From Lutibacter sp. (GTDB taxonomy: Bacteria; Bacteroidota; Bacteroidia; Flavobacteriales; Flavobacteriaceae), in the NCBI GenBank assembly GCA_014859175.1, contig JACUUQ010000003.1, positions 1 to 38,379 on the forward strand: a DNA stretch of 38,379 nucleotides. The letters run 5' to 3'. The translations under genes were made by a program, and so were the position numbers. Numbering within the stretch: position 1 is the first letter of the stretch; the number at the start of each line of letters is the position of its first letter. This document shows, in pieces, positions 15,259-24,204 of the stretch. The notes under the pieces are model-generated. The model ran no database searches. It was given only the letters and a program-made list of their open reading frames with translations, and was not told the DNA's origin.

Positions 15259-15705
15259 TTATTCGTGCTGACCATCGTCAAACACTTGAATAGTTACTTC
15301 TTTGTTGATTAAATCGGTAAATTTACCGCGGTAACGTGTTGCTTTCACCAAGTGATTGTCAATCCAATGGTAGTTTCCTCCTCTTGGTTTTCCCATCAAC
15401 ATTCCGTGATATTTGAATCCATGTTTTTTAAGCCAAGTTTCTGTAACTGCACGATGTGCTTCCGTTCTTGATGTAAAAAAGAAAATAATATGGCCTTCGT
15501 CATACCATTTATTCAATGTTGCAATCGCATCAGGATAAGCTTCTGCAGTAACCATGCGCTCTGGTTCTTCATTGGGAATATCTTCTCCAACGGTTCCGTC
15601 AATATCGATTAAATAATTTTTGATTCCTTCAGGTAAAATTGGGCTGATATGCATTCCTGCTTCAACTTTTTCGTGTAATAATTTTTCTACATCCTCATTT
15701 TTCAT
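15259..15705 (-). CDS. HAD-superfamily phosphatase, BT0820-like
   Basis: This 148-residue protein has HAD motif I LIDIDGTVGED (about 32-42), motif II FFFTSRTEAHR, and a later conserved block MGKPRGGNYHWIDNH holding the lysine and acidic motif. It is a small HAD without a large cap, resembling the Bacteroidota BT0820 type. Homologues are sometimes labelled phosphoheptose isomerase, which the motifs do not support. The substrate is unknown. It sits between the two Fe-S genes with gaps of 21 and 32 bases, hence is probably co-transcribed; the functional link is unclear. Confidence 0.82.
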   Translation of the reverse strand: MKNEDVEKLLHEKVEAGMHISPILPEGIKNYLIDIDGTVGEDIPNEEPERMVTAEAYPDAIATLNKWYDEGHIIFFFTSRTEAHRAVTETWLKKHGFKYHGMLMGKPRGGNYHWIDNHLVKATRYRGKFTDLINKEVTIQVFDDGQHE

Positions 15706-15737
15706 GATAAAAGATTTTATTGTTTTTAGTTAGTAAT

Positions 15738-17036
15738 TTATTCGTCTTTCCAGTTAAGTCGGTCCATTTGGTTGTATTGCCAAGGAGCGCCGTTGTTCTC
15801 AATATTTGTCATCATACTGTTCAATTCTGTCGGCGCTGCCGATTGTTCCATCACCAAATAACGGCGTAAATCGATGATAATTGAAAGCGGATCAATGTTT
15901 ACCGGACATTCTTCAACACAGGCATTGCAACTTGTGCAGGCCCAAATTTCTTCAGCGGAGATATAATCGTTTAATAATTGTTTGCCATCATCAATAAACT
16001 TGCCATTTTTATCGATGTTTTTGCCAACCTCCTCCAAGCGGTCTCTGGTTTTCATCATAATGGCACGCGGAGAAAGCTCTTTTCCGGTGATATTTGCCGG
16101 ACAAGCAGCTGTGCATCTTCCGCATTCGGTACAGGTATAGGCATTCAGTAATTGCACCCAATTCAAATCTGCAACATCACTTGCGCCAAATTTTTCTGGT
16201 GGCGCGGCATTTTCATCAGGCGCCGCATAAGGATCGGCACTTGGATCCATCATTAATTTAACCTCATTGGTGACAGCTTCCAAATTGGTAAACTGACCTT
16301 TAGGTTTTAGATTTGCAAAATACGTATTTGGGAAAGCCAACAATATGTGCAAGTGTTTTGAATAGTATAAATAATTCAAAAATATTAAAATACCTACAAT
16401 ATGCAGCCACCAGGCGGTTCTTTCAATTGTGTGTACCACAGTAAAACTAGACTCTTGAAACAGCGAAGCAATGTATTGGCTGATTGGATTTCCAACATTT
16501 AAATTTTGAAAATGATTGTCGGTGGCATTCATTAAAAGGAATAACGACATTAAAACCATTTCGAAATACAAAATATTCAACGCGTCATTTTTTGGCCAGC
16601 CTTTCATTTCCTTATTCCAGAAACGCGGAATTTGCAACACCATTCTGCGCATCCAAAATATGATTACTGAAGCCAAAACAAGGAATGCCAATATTTCGAA
16701 TGACCCAATTAAAAAACCATAAAAACCACCTAAAACAGAAAAAACGCGATGCGTTCCAAAAAGTCCGTCGATAATAATTTCCAGAACTTCAATATTGATG
16801 ATAATAAAACCTGCGTAAACGATGATATGAAGTATTCCGGCGATTGGCCGTTTTACCATTTTTGATTGCCCTAAAGCAATTTTCAGCATATTATTGAAAC
16901 GCTCTTTTGGTAAATCGGATCGGTCAATATTTTTGCCAAGCTTGATATTCCTGACAATTTTTTTGCTGTTTTTCACAAAAAACCCAATTCCGATTATTAA
17001 AAGAATTGCAAATGCGATGTTATCGATATAATTCAT
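15738..17036 (-). CDS. membrane-anchored 2x[4Fe-4S] protein, HdrC/DsrMK-like
   Basis: In this 432-residue protein the first 240 residues hold about five membrane helices of a cytochrome-b-like (nitrate reductase gamma type) domain. The soluble C-terminal part carries two ferredoxin motifs: CTECGRCTAACPAN and CTSCNACVEECPVN. Together with the CCG protein downstream it forms an Hdr-like membrane electron-transfer unit that probably exchanges electrons with menaquinone; this last point is inferred from family architecture. It is widespread in Bacteroidota as a conserved but poorly characterised unit. It is first of three co-directional genes, with the MCE gene 51 bases upstream. Confidence 0.9.
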   Translation of the reverse strand: MNYIDNIAFAILLIIGIGFFVKNSKKIVRNIKLGKNIDRSDLPKERFNNMLKIALGQSKMVKRPIAGILHIIVYAGFIIINIEVLEIIIDGLFGTHRVFSVLGGFYGFLIGSFEILAFLVLASVIIFWMRRMVLQIPRFWNKEMKGWPKNDALNILYFEMVLMSLFLLMNATDNHFQNLNVGNPISQYIASLFQESSFTVVHTIERTAWWLHIVGILIFLNYLYYSKHLHILLAFPNTYFANLKPKGQFTNLEAVTNEVKLMMDPSADPYAAPDENAAPPEKFGASDVADLNWVQLLNAYTCTECGRCTAACPANITGKELSPRAIMMKTRDRLEEVGKNIDKNGKFIDDGKQLLNDYISAEEIWACTSCNACVEECPVNIDPLSIIIDLRRYLVMEQSAAPTELNSMMTNIENNGAPWQYNQMDRLNWKDE

Positions 17037-17087
17037 ACATTTTGGTTTTTTACTGTTTTTAATTTTTTATCGCTGGTTTACTGATTT

Positions 17088-18059
17088 TTATTTTTCTGTC
17101 TCAATCTCAGGTTCAGGTTCCGCGATGTAACCCTTATCCTTTTTTCCGAATAAAGAAAAGTGAACAAAACGTTTTGGGTGTAATTTCATTTCGCGCAACA
17201 ACTCGTCCAATTCTTTTGAAGCACTTGTGAGATTGTTGTACATTTCTTCATCTTTCAATAATTTACCCAAAGTTCCTTTTCCCGATTCTGCATTTGCTAA
17301 AATACCATTTAAACTATTCACGGTAGTTTCTAAATTTTTGATGGTTGTTCCCAGGTTTGAATTTGCCAAAGAATCTGAAAGTTTTGCAAAATTGCTGGTC
17401 ATCAACTCAGCATTTGTCATTGTATTCCCAATCTTAACTTTATTGGTCGCCACCATTTCATTAACTGATTTTGAGATGGCATTAAAGTTTGAAATTGTGG
17501 CATTTAACTCAGCAATGCTCGATTTTAGGTTTTCCCTGGTTTTGGCATACATAATTTCATTGATGCCAACCAAAAGAGAATCGGCGCTCACAACAGCGCT
17601 TTCAACTTTTTCAAAAAGTGGTTTTAAGTTTTCGGAAACGGAAGTGATCACATCCGTTTCTGTTTCACCCTTTAAATAATCTCCAGGTTTTGCAATTTCG
17701 CCTTCATAGGATGGAACGAGCGCCAAAGATTTTCCGCCCATTAAACTGGTGTTGTAAATTTTGGCAACGCTGTTTTTTGAAAATTCCAAATCTGTATTCA
17801 CGCTAAATTCCACAATCAACCAGCCACGCTTTTCAGGGTTTTTATTAAACGTTACCGCAACAACTTTTCCAACTTCAACACCACTTAATGAAACAATGCT
17901 TGCAGTATTTAAACCCTGCACATCGCTATATTCAGTGAAATAGGTTTTTGATGGTGCATCAAATAAATTAAGGCCTTTTAGGTAATTGTATCCCCAAATA
18001 AATAAGGCAATTACAGCAACGGCAACAATGCCTGTTTTTAATTCTCTGCTAATTTTCAA
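17088..18059 (-). CDS. MCE (MlaD-like) family lipid-transport protein
   Basis: This 323-residue protein has one N-terminal membrane anchor (residues about 9-25, VAVIALFIWGYNYL). A single MCE domain follows (about 37-115, YFTEYSDVQGLNTASIVSLSGVEVGKVVAV). A long helical region (about 140-290) with coiled-coil character then spans the periplasm. MCE proteins are periplasmic subunits of phospholipid transporters such as Mla. No MlaE/MlaF genes are in this window, so they must be elsewhere. It lies 62 bases downstream of the amidase gene on the same strand, an arrangement common in Flavobacteriaceae. Confidence 0.9.
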   Translation of the reverse strand: MKISRELKTGIVAVAVIALFIWGYNYLKGLNLFDAPSKTYFTEYSDVQGLNTASIVSLSGVEVGKVVAVTFNKNPEKRGWLIVEFSVNTDLEFSKNSVAKIYNTSLMGGKSLALVPSYEGEIAKPGDYLKGETETDVITSVSENLKPLFEKVESAVVSADSLLVGINEIMYAKTRENLKSSIAELNATISNFNAISKSVNEMVATNKVKIGNTMTNAELMTSNFAKLSDSLANSNLGTTIKNLETTVNSLNGILANAESGKGTLGKLLKDEEMYNNLTSASKELDELLREMKLHPKRFVHFSLFGKKDKGYIAEPEPEIETEK

Positions 18060-18121
18060 ATCGTTTCAATTTTATTTGAGCAAAATTACTACTTATTTTT
18101 GGGAGTAATAATAAAAATATA

Positions 18122-19237
18122 TTATGATTTTTTAATGACATCCTCAATCGGTATTTTTTTTCCATTTTCAAATGCCACAATAAAAGCCGTGGTATATCCT
18201 TTAGATTTCGCCAATATGTGCATTTCTTTTATTTCCGAATAATCAGATGTGCTGCCCAAATAATATTTATAGCTTCCGTCAACTTTAACGCGTTCAATAT
18301 TTTTAAGTCCTTTAAAATTATAGGATTTTGTTTCAATTTTATTGGCTCCAGATGCAATTTGTACCTTAAATATTATTTTGGAGAAAATATTGCTTGTATT
18401 ATTGGCGATTGGCGTATTTGTTTTTGATACCGGATTGTTTTCATTTTTTGCTATATTGTTGCCAACGACGGTATTTAAAGACAGTTGCTGTATGTATTTT
18501 AAAATATCGGATGAAATTGATTTGGAAAATTTATCCTGTCCGATATCGGAATTTAAATAAGAACTTTCCTCTGCATTTGTTAAAAAACCCGTTTCAATTA
18601 AAACACTTGGCATATATGTTTGGTGCAAAACAACAAAACCCGCCTGCTTAACACCACGATCAATTCTTTTTAAATTGTTTGTAAATCCATCTTGAATAAT
18701 ACTCGCCAATTGAATGCTTTGGTCTAAATATTCTTCTTGCATCAATGTTAAGCCAATTACGGAATCGGGTGAATTTGGATTAAATCCCTTATATTTCACT
18801 TCATAATTGTCTTCCAGAAAAATAACGGAGTTTTCTGCCTTAGCCACTTCAAAATTCTGGCGATTTACGTGTGTCCCCAATACCCAAGTTTCGGCTCCGG
18901 CAGCTTGTGAATTATGCGCATTGCAGTGAATGGAAACAAACAAATCTGCATCTGCTTTATTGGCTATTCTTCCACGTTCCGTTAACTCGACAAAAACATC
19001 AGTTTTTCTGGTATAAACAACCTTAATGTTTTTTTCCCTTTCCAGTATTTCGCCAACCTGCAACACAATTTTTAAGGCAATATCTTTTTCTTTGGCATGG
19101 TTATGCCCAACCTTGCCCGGGTCTTTACCGCCATGACCGGCATCTAAAACTACAATAAATTCTTTTTTTTGAGCAAAAATTGACTGATAATTAAATAGAA
19201 ATGCGGTCAAAAACACAAAAATTAAAGTGCGTTTCAT
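18122..19237 (-). CDS. N-acetylmuramoyl-L-alanine amidase with SPOR-like C-terminus
   Basis: I start at the ATG 13 residues into the ORF (MKRTLIFVFLTAF...), which gives a clean signal peptide ending at IFAQ; ATGs at 19243 and 19276 are alternatives. The Amidase_3 domain shows VLDAGHGGKDPG (zinc His), the ERGRIANKADADLFVSIHCNAHN block (second zinc His) and the catalytic Glu in VLIETGFLTN. After a linker, residues about 285-355 (FKVQIASGANKIETKSYNF, YKYYLGSTSDYSE) look like a degenerate SPOR peptidoglycan-binding domain. It cleaves septal or lateral peptidoglycan stem peptides in the periplasm. It is divergent from lptD. Confidence 0.93.
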   Translation of the reverse strand: MKRTLIFVFLTAFLFNYQSIFAQKKEFIVVLDAGHGGKDPGKVGHNHAKEKDIALKIVLQVGEILEREKNIKVVYTRKTDVFVELTERGRIANKADADLFVSIHCNAHNSQAAGAETWVLGTHVNRQNFEVAKAENSVIFLEDNYEVKYKGFNPNSPDSVIGLTLMQEEYLDQSIQLASIIQDGFTNNLKRIDRGVKQAGFVVLHQTYMPSVLIETGFLTNAEESSYLNSDIGQDKFSKSISSDILKYIQQLSLNTVVGNNIAKNENNPVSKTNTPIANNTSNIFSKIIFKVQIASGANKIETKSYNFKGLKNIERVKVDGSYKYYLGSTSDYSEIKEMHILAKSKGYTTAFIVAFENGKKIPIEDVIKKS

Positions 19238-19387
19238 TGTCATTTTATTTTTATTTAAGAGTTGTGTGTTCATCAATAATTTTCGTTATTTTTGGCAACT
19301 GTTATTTGTGTTTCAAATATTAAGCCATACATTTACAACCAATCAATAATGTGGTTGATTATTTAGGAAGCTAATGTAAAAAAACTT

Positions 19388-22117
19388 ATGCTATCAACCC
19401 AATTTAAAAGACATTTTTATAAAAATTTCATAATCAAAACGCCTTGTAAAAATAGCCCTTCTTTATTTTTGCTGTTCTTGATTTTTATAATTGTCAATTA
19501 CACAGCATATTCCCAACAAACTAAAGAAAAATCTTCTGAAAATATAAAGGTTAAACTTAACAACACCCTTATAATTCCCTTAAAAGACACTTTGGCCTTA
19601 AAACAGAAAGATTCTTTAGTTATAAAACCAAAAGATTCCATTGCCAAACCCAAAGAATTACTTGAAAGTATCATCGTCCATAGTGCAGACAGTTTGATAC
19701 GGCAAGACATGAAAAATAAAAAAATAATGTTATACGACAATGCGCATGTAAATTACAACGACATTGATTTAACGGCAGGTTTTATTGAAATAGACAATAA
19801 CAGCAACATCATTACCGCCAAAGGAGTTAAAGACAGTATTGGAAGCTATTCCCAGCGCCCCATTTTTAAGCAAGGCTCCCAAGAATCTACCCAAGACACC
19901 ATTAAATATAATTTTAAAACCGAAAAGGCAAAAATTTGGGGATTGAAAACCGAGCAGCAAGGAATCATTATTAGAGGGGAAGTGAGCAAAAAACACAACG
20001 ATTCCGTTATTTTTATAGAAAATATTAAATTAACCTCTTCAGAAAAAGAAAAGCCCGATTATTATATCGATATCAAAAGAGCCAAATTTATAAAAGACAA
20101 AAAATTGGTTGCCGGCACAAGCCAATTGGTAATCGCAGATGTGCCCACGCCAATTGTAATGCCTTTTGCTTATGTTCCTTTAACAAAAGGAAGGACATCG
20201 GGAGTTTTAATGCCCACTTGGGGAGAAAACAACCGGCAAGGATATTTTTTACAAAATGGAGGCTACTATTTTGTGGTAAACGACAATTTTGATTTGGCTT
20301 TATTGGGTGATATTTATACCAATGGAAGTTGGGGAATGAGGGCCGAATCCGGTTATGCGAAACGCTACCGTTTTTCTGGGAATTTTAATTTCAAATACGA
20401 AAACATAATAAACAGCCTCAAAGGTTTTGAAGATTACTCAAAATCAACCAATTACAACATTAGATGGAGCCATAGCCAAGACACAAAAGCCAGTCCAAAT
20501 TCAAGATTTTCTGCTTCCGTGAATTTGGGAAGCAGTAAATATTTTAGAGAATCAATTAATGAATACAATACAAACGCTTTCTTAAACAATAACTTGAGCT
20601 CTTCCGTTTCCTATTATAAAAAATTCATTGGCACACCTTTTAACATGTCGTTGTCTTTTACGCATTCCCAAAACACGAATACCGAAGAAATTGCGATGGC
20701 ACTTCCTTCTCTGCAAGTTAATATGGACAGGATTTACCCTTTTACCGGGAAAGGCGGCGTTAAAAAGAATGCCATTCAAAAAACGGGATTGAGCTACGCT
20801 TTAAAAGGTGACAACAGAATTAAAACTACGGATGAATTTTTCTTTAAAAAAGAAATGTTTAATGATGCCAAATCGGGTATTCAACAAGATATCTCTCTAA
20901 ACACAAATATGAAAGCTTTGAAATTTTTTACGCTTTCGCCAAGTGTAAGCTACAAAGAAGTTTGGTATTTTGACCGACTTAACAAAACGTATGATACCGA
21001 AAACAAAATTATTGTTACGGATACAGTAAAAGGTTTTAACGCATTTAGGGAATACTCTGGAGCGCTTTCATTGGCAACCACATTTTATGGAATGTTTAAC
21101 TTTAAAAAAGGAAATATTGAAGCAATACGCCACGTTGTCAGACCAAGCATTTCTTATAGTTATCGACCTGATTTTAGTTTCTATAATGAAAAAGTGCAAA
21201 AAATAGCCGACCCAAATGACTCAAATGACTATTTGGAATATTCTCCCTTTGCCAATGGCATATTTGGGAGTCCGGGCTCTGGAATTTCAAATAGTTTAAA
21301 TTTTGCCTTAAATAACAATTTAGAAGCAAAATTACGAAAGAAAGACTCTACGGAAAAAGAAGCCCGAAAAATTATTTTATTGAACAATTTAAATTTCAAC
21401 ACAAGTTATAATATAGCAGCAGATTCTTTAAAATGGAGTCCGGTCAGCGTAAATGCAGGGACCAAAATTTTTAAGGACAAACTAAGCCTTAACCTACGGG
21501 GAACCCTTGACCCTTATGCAATTGATGCAAACGGCAAGAAATTTAACACCTTCAACATCAATAATGGAGGAAGTTTATTCCGCCTTACAAATGCGGGTGT
21601 CACCATGAATTATTCGCTATCAAGCAAAGATGGTGACAAAAAGAAAACTGCAGAAGAGAAAAATGCGCAGGATAACAGCTCCGATGGCATTTTTGGAGAA
21701 GAATTAAATATTACCAATAAACAAATAGACAACAAAGAATCAGATAAAAATAAGGTAAAAGAAACTAAGTTATACCAGTCTAAAATACCATGGACATTAC
21801 AATTGGCGTATTCCTTAAATTATAGCAATAACAGAAGAGAACAGGAGATTTCTTCGAATTCGCTAATGTTTTCGGGGGATATTGAATTGACTCCAAAATG
21901 GAATGTTGGCGTTTCATCTGGGTATGATATTAAAAATCAAGGGTTTACCTATACACAATTACGGTTTTCACGTGATTTAGACAGCTGGAAACTTAATTTT
22001 AACTGGGTTCCTTTTGGGGAAAGACAAACTTATTACTTTTTCATCGGCGTAAAATCATCGATGCTTAGCGATTTAAAATACGACAAGCGTCAGGTTCCTG
22101 ACAGAAGATTGTTTTAG
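19388..22117 (+). CDS. lptD: LPS-assembly protein LptD, OstA-type
   Basis: This 909-residue outer-membrane protein has an N-terminal hydrophobic signal (SLFLLFLIFIIVNYTAYSQ, about 25-43). A beta-jellyroll/OstA region follows (about 95-235, including DNAHVNYNDIDLTAGFIEID), then a long barrel domain that ends near YDKRQVPDRRLF. It is the flavobacterial LptD form, which inserts LPS into the outer leaflet with LptE. Conserved barrel-lumen features such as PTPIVMPFAYVPLTKGRTSGVLMP are present. A lysine-rich insertion near 750-790 is poorly conserved. It is divergent from the amidase and followed by a repeat-rich gap before ridA. Confidence 0.92.
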   Translation: MLSTQFKRHFYKNFIIKTPCKNSPSLFLLFLIFIIVNYTAYSQQTKEKSSENIKVKLNNTLIIPLKDTLALKQKDSLVIKPKDSIAKPKELLESIIVHSADSLIRQDMKNKKIMLYDNAHVNYNDIDLTAGFIEIDNNSNIITAKGVKDSIGSYSQRPIFKQGSQESTQDTIKYNFKTEKAKIWGLKTEQQGIIIRGEVSKKHNDSVIFIENIKLTSSEKEKPDYYIDIKRAKFIKDKKLVAGTSQLVIADVPTPIVMPFAYVPLTKGRTSGVLMPTWGENNRQGYFLQNGGYYFVVNDNFDLALLGDIYTNGSWGMRAESGYAKRYRFSGNFNFKYENIINSLKGFEDYSKSTNYNIRWSHSQDTKASPNSRFSASVNLGSSKYFRESINEYNTNAFLNNNLSSSVSYYKKFIGTPFNMSLSFTHSQNTNTEEIAMALPSLQVNMDRIYPFTGKGGVKKNAIQKTGLSYALKGDNRIKTTDEFFFKKEMFNDAKSGIQQDISLNTNMKALKFFTLSPSVSYKEVWYFDRLNKTYDTENKIIVTDTVKGFNAFREYSGALSLATTFYGMFNFKKGNIEAIRHVVRPSISYSYRPDFSFYNEKVQKIADPNDSNDYLEYSPFANGIFGSPGSGISNSLNFALNNNLEAKLRKKDSTEKEARKIILLNNLNFNTSYNIAADSLKWSPVSVNAGTKIFKDKLSLNLRGTLDPYAIDANGKKFNTFNINNGGSLFRLTNAGVTMNYSLSSKDGDKKKTAEEKNAQDNSSDGIFGEELNITNKQIDNKESDKNKVKETKLYQSKIPWTLQLAYSLNYSNNRREQEISSNSLMFSGDIELTPKWNVGVSSGYDIKNQGFTYTQLRFSRDLDSWKLNFNWVPFGERQTYYFFIGVKSSMLSDLKYDKRQVPDRRLF

Positions 22118-22170
22118 CCCCCTAACCTCGCGCAATAAAAGCGGGACAGGCTCCGAAGGGAGGATTGAGC
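22117..22170. repeat. GC-rich dispersed intergenic repeat after lptD
   Basis: AGCCCCCTAACC begins at the lptD stop codon, and CCGAAGGGAGGATT follows about 25 bases later. The outer parts resemble the CPBP-end repeat near 2024. The segment is much more GC-rich than its surroundings. Confidence 0.55.
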
Positions 22171-22175
22171 GTTAA

Positions 22176-22198
22176 AAAAATGTATGGAATACATTTTT
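22176..22198 (+). terminator. hairpin after lptD, likely terminator
   Basis: AAAAATGTAT pairs with ATACATTTTT around a GGA loop, giving a 10-bp A/T stem whose 3' arm ends in a T-run. It is the only good hairpin between lptD and ridA. Confidence 0.5.
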
Positions 22199-22311
22199 AG
22201 CGGTAAGGCCAGATGGCGCGTTGGGATTTAAAAATTTAAAAGATGCAAAAAAGTAATTGGAAAAAAAGTTAAAGTCAAAAATATTTTTTATTTTATATTA
22301 AAAATTAAACT

Positions 22312-22367
22312 CCCTTTCCTTAGTAAAAGCCTGTCCTGTTTTAGTAAAGGAGGCTGGGGATAGGATT
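22312..22367. repeat. second intergenic repeat upstream of ridA
   Basis: CTCCCTTTCC...AGTAAAAGCCTG...AGTAAAGGAGGCTGGGGATAGG contains two diverged direct copies of AGTAAAagCCTG / AGTAAAggaggCTG. The CTGGGGATAGG ending is like other dispersed Bacteroidota intergenic elements. It lies 26 bases before the ridA start. Confidence 0.45.
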
Positions 22368-22392
22368 AAAGCAAAAACTAAATTTATCTCTT

Positions 22393-22773
22393 ATGAAAAA
22401 AATAATAAACACCATCAACGCTCCCGCACCGGTTGGACCATACAACCAAGCGGTTTTGGCAGGAAATACTTTATACACTTCAGGGCAAATTGCCATCAAT
22501 GCCAAAACTGGGGAATTGGTTACAAACAACATTGAGGAAGAAACCCAACAAGTGATGGAAAACTTGAAAATAGTTTTGGCTGAAGCAGGCATGACTTTTG
22601 AAAACGCGGCAAAAACCAGCATATTTATCAAAAATATGAATGATTTTTCAAAAATGAATGCTGTTTATGGAAAGTATTTTGTTGCCGGCAATGAACCTGC
22701 ACGAGAAACTGTGGAAGTTGGAAACTTACCTAAGTTCGTAAATGTTGAAATCTCGATGATTGCTGTAAAGTAA
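22393..22773 (+). CDS. ridA: RidA family reactive-intermediate deaminase
   Basis: This 126-residue cytoplasmic protein hydrolyses reactive enamine/imine intermediates made by PLP enzymes. Family features are visible: NAPAPVGPYNQAV near the N-terminus, the YTSGQIAIN strand, EEETQQVMENLK, and the arginine-containing EPARETVEVGNLPK motif that binds the substrate carboxylate. Length matches the family. The ATG is at 22393, with an A-rich rather than Shine-Dalgarno leader. It is convergent with mgsA (4-base gap). Confidence 0.93.
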   Translation: MKKIINTINAPAPVGPYNQAVLAGNTLYTSGQIAINAKTGELVTNNIEEETQQVMENLKIVLAEAGMTFENAAKTSIFIKNMNDFSKMNAVYGKYFVAGNEPARETVEVGNLPKFVNVEISMIAVK

Positions 22774-22777
22774 CCGT

Positions 22778-23140
22778 TTAAATCGATTTTATTAACAATT
22801 CCGCTGTTGCCGGATTTGTCGCCAACGGAACATCATGAACGTCGCACAAGCGCATGAGCATGGCAATGTCCGGCTCATGTGGATGCATTCCCAGCGGATC
22901 TCTGAAAAAGAAAACCATATTTGTTTTTCCTTCTGCAACGCGTGCCGCTATTTGCGCGTCTCCGCCATAAGGGCCCGATAAAAATTTCACCACTTCAAAC
23001 CCGGCTTTTTCAGCGTTTTTACCGGTTGTGCCTGTGGCAATCAACGTAATGTTTTTAGCGATGATCAATGCTTTATAATCCATTAAAAACTGAATCATTT
23101 CGGCTTTTTTGCCATCGTGGGCGATGATTGCTATTTCCAT
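22778..23140 (-). CDS. mgsA: methylglyoxal synthase
   Basis: This 120-residue enzyme converts dihydroxyacetone phosphate to methylglyoxal and phosphate, bypassing lower glycolysis. The residues corresponding to the E. coli catalytic aspartates are present (D61 in SGPYGGDAQ, D81 in FRDPLG, D91 in HEPD), as are H88 and the phosphate-binding TGTTG (36-40). Length is slightly short of E. coli (152), but the core is complete. It is last in a pfkA-gapA-mgsA run on the minus strand, 20 bases after gapA. Confidence 0.95.
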   Translation of the reverse strand: MEIAIIAHDGKKAEMIQFLMDYKALIIAKNITLIATGTTGKNAEKAGFEVVKFLSGPYGGDAQIAARVAEGKTNMVFFFRDPLGMHPHEPDIAMLMRLCDVHDVPLATNPATAELLIKSI

Positions 23141-23160
23141 ATTTCAAAAATATTATTCGT

Positions 23161-24156
23161 TTATTCCAGAGATGAAGCATATTCAATCAATTCAACAATT
23201 TTGGTTGCGTAACCAAATTCATTATCGTACCAAGAAATAATTTTATAAAAATTCGGATTCAGTTCCAGTCCTGCTCCTGCATCAAAAACCGATGTTCTTG
23301 GTTCAGATACAAAGTCCTGCGAAACCACTTCATCTTCTGTGTATCCTAAAATTCCCTTCAACTCATTTTCGGATGCTTTTTTCATCACGGCTTTAATTTC
23401 CTGGTAAGAAGTTGGCTTTTTTAACCGAACCGTTAAATCTACCAAAGAAACATCTGCAACAGGAACTCTTATGGCCATTGCCAACAGTTTTCCCTGTAAT
23501 TCAGGCATAATCGTGGTAACAGCAATTGCGGCATTTGTGGTGGTTGGAATCATATTGTTTAAAGCCGACCTTCCCCTTCGCCACTGATTTTCAGGGCCAT
23601 CAACAGTTTTTTGGCTGACTGTTGCCGCATGAACGGTTGATACAATGCCTTCAATAATTCCAAAATTTTCATGCAATACTTTGGCAATTGGCGCCAAACA
23701 ATTTGTGGTGCAGGAAGCATTTGAAAAAATATAATCTTCTTTGGAAAGTTTGGTATGGTTAACGCCCATCACAAACATAGGCGCATCTTTTGACGGTGCT
23801 GAAATCACCACTTTTTTAGCGCCGCCTTTTATGTGCAGTGCCGCTTTATTTTTATCAGTAAATAATCCCGTTGCTTCAATCACATAATCTACCCCAACTT
23901 TTCCCCAATCAATCGCTTCCGGATTTCTTTCTCCGGTTACCCTAATGGGATTTCCATTTACGATTAGCTGTTTGTCTTTTACCTCAATAGTTCCGTTAAA
24001 ACGCCCGTGAACCGAATCATATTTTAACAAATAGGCCAAATGATCAATATCAAGCAAATCATTTATGGCAACTACTTTTATGTTTTTTTTATTGATTGCA
24101 GTTCTAAAAGCGAGGCGTCCTATTCTTCCGAAGCCATTTATTCCTATTTTAATCAT
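23161..24156 (-). CDS. gapA: type I glyceraldehyde-3-phosphate dehydrogenase
   Basis: This 331-residue glycolytic enzyme oxidises glyceraldehyde 3-phosphate to 1,3-bisphosphoglycerate with NAD. It has [10 protein letters not shown] (5-14) in the Rossmann fold, the catalytic SNASCTTN with C149, the [13 protein letters not shown] segment and the C-terminal SWYDNEFGY. Length is normal. It is 48 bases downstream of pfkA on the same strand, and mgsA follows, so the three are probably an operon. Confidence 0.96.
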   Translation of the reverse strand: MIKIGINGFGRIGRLAFRTAINKKNIKVVAINDLLDIDHLAYLLKYDSVHGRFNGTIEVKDKQLIVNGNPIRVTGERNPEAIDWGKVGVDYVIEATGLFTDKNKAALHIKGGAKKVVISAPSKDAPMFVMGVNHTKLSKEDYIFSNASCTTNCLAPIAKVLHENFGIIEGIVSTVHAATVSQKTVDGPENQWRRGRSALNNMIPTTTNAAIAVTTIMPELQGKLLAMAIRVPVADVSLVDLTVRLKKPTSYQEIKAVMKKASENELKGILGYTEDEVVSQDFVSEPRTSVFDAGAGLELNPNFYKIISWYDNEFGYATKIVELIEYASSLE

Positions 24157-24204
24157 TCAATTTAAATTGATGGTAATCGTAAAATTTTTTTAAACTATTT
24201 TGCA

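Noticed and set aside
15259-15705. Annotation as phosphoheptose isomerase, a label sometimes used for homologues
   Set aside because: The motifs (DIDGT, TSRTE, late Lys/Asp block) are those of HAD phosphatases, and no SIS domain is present.
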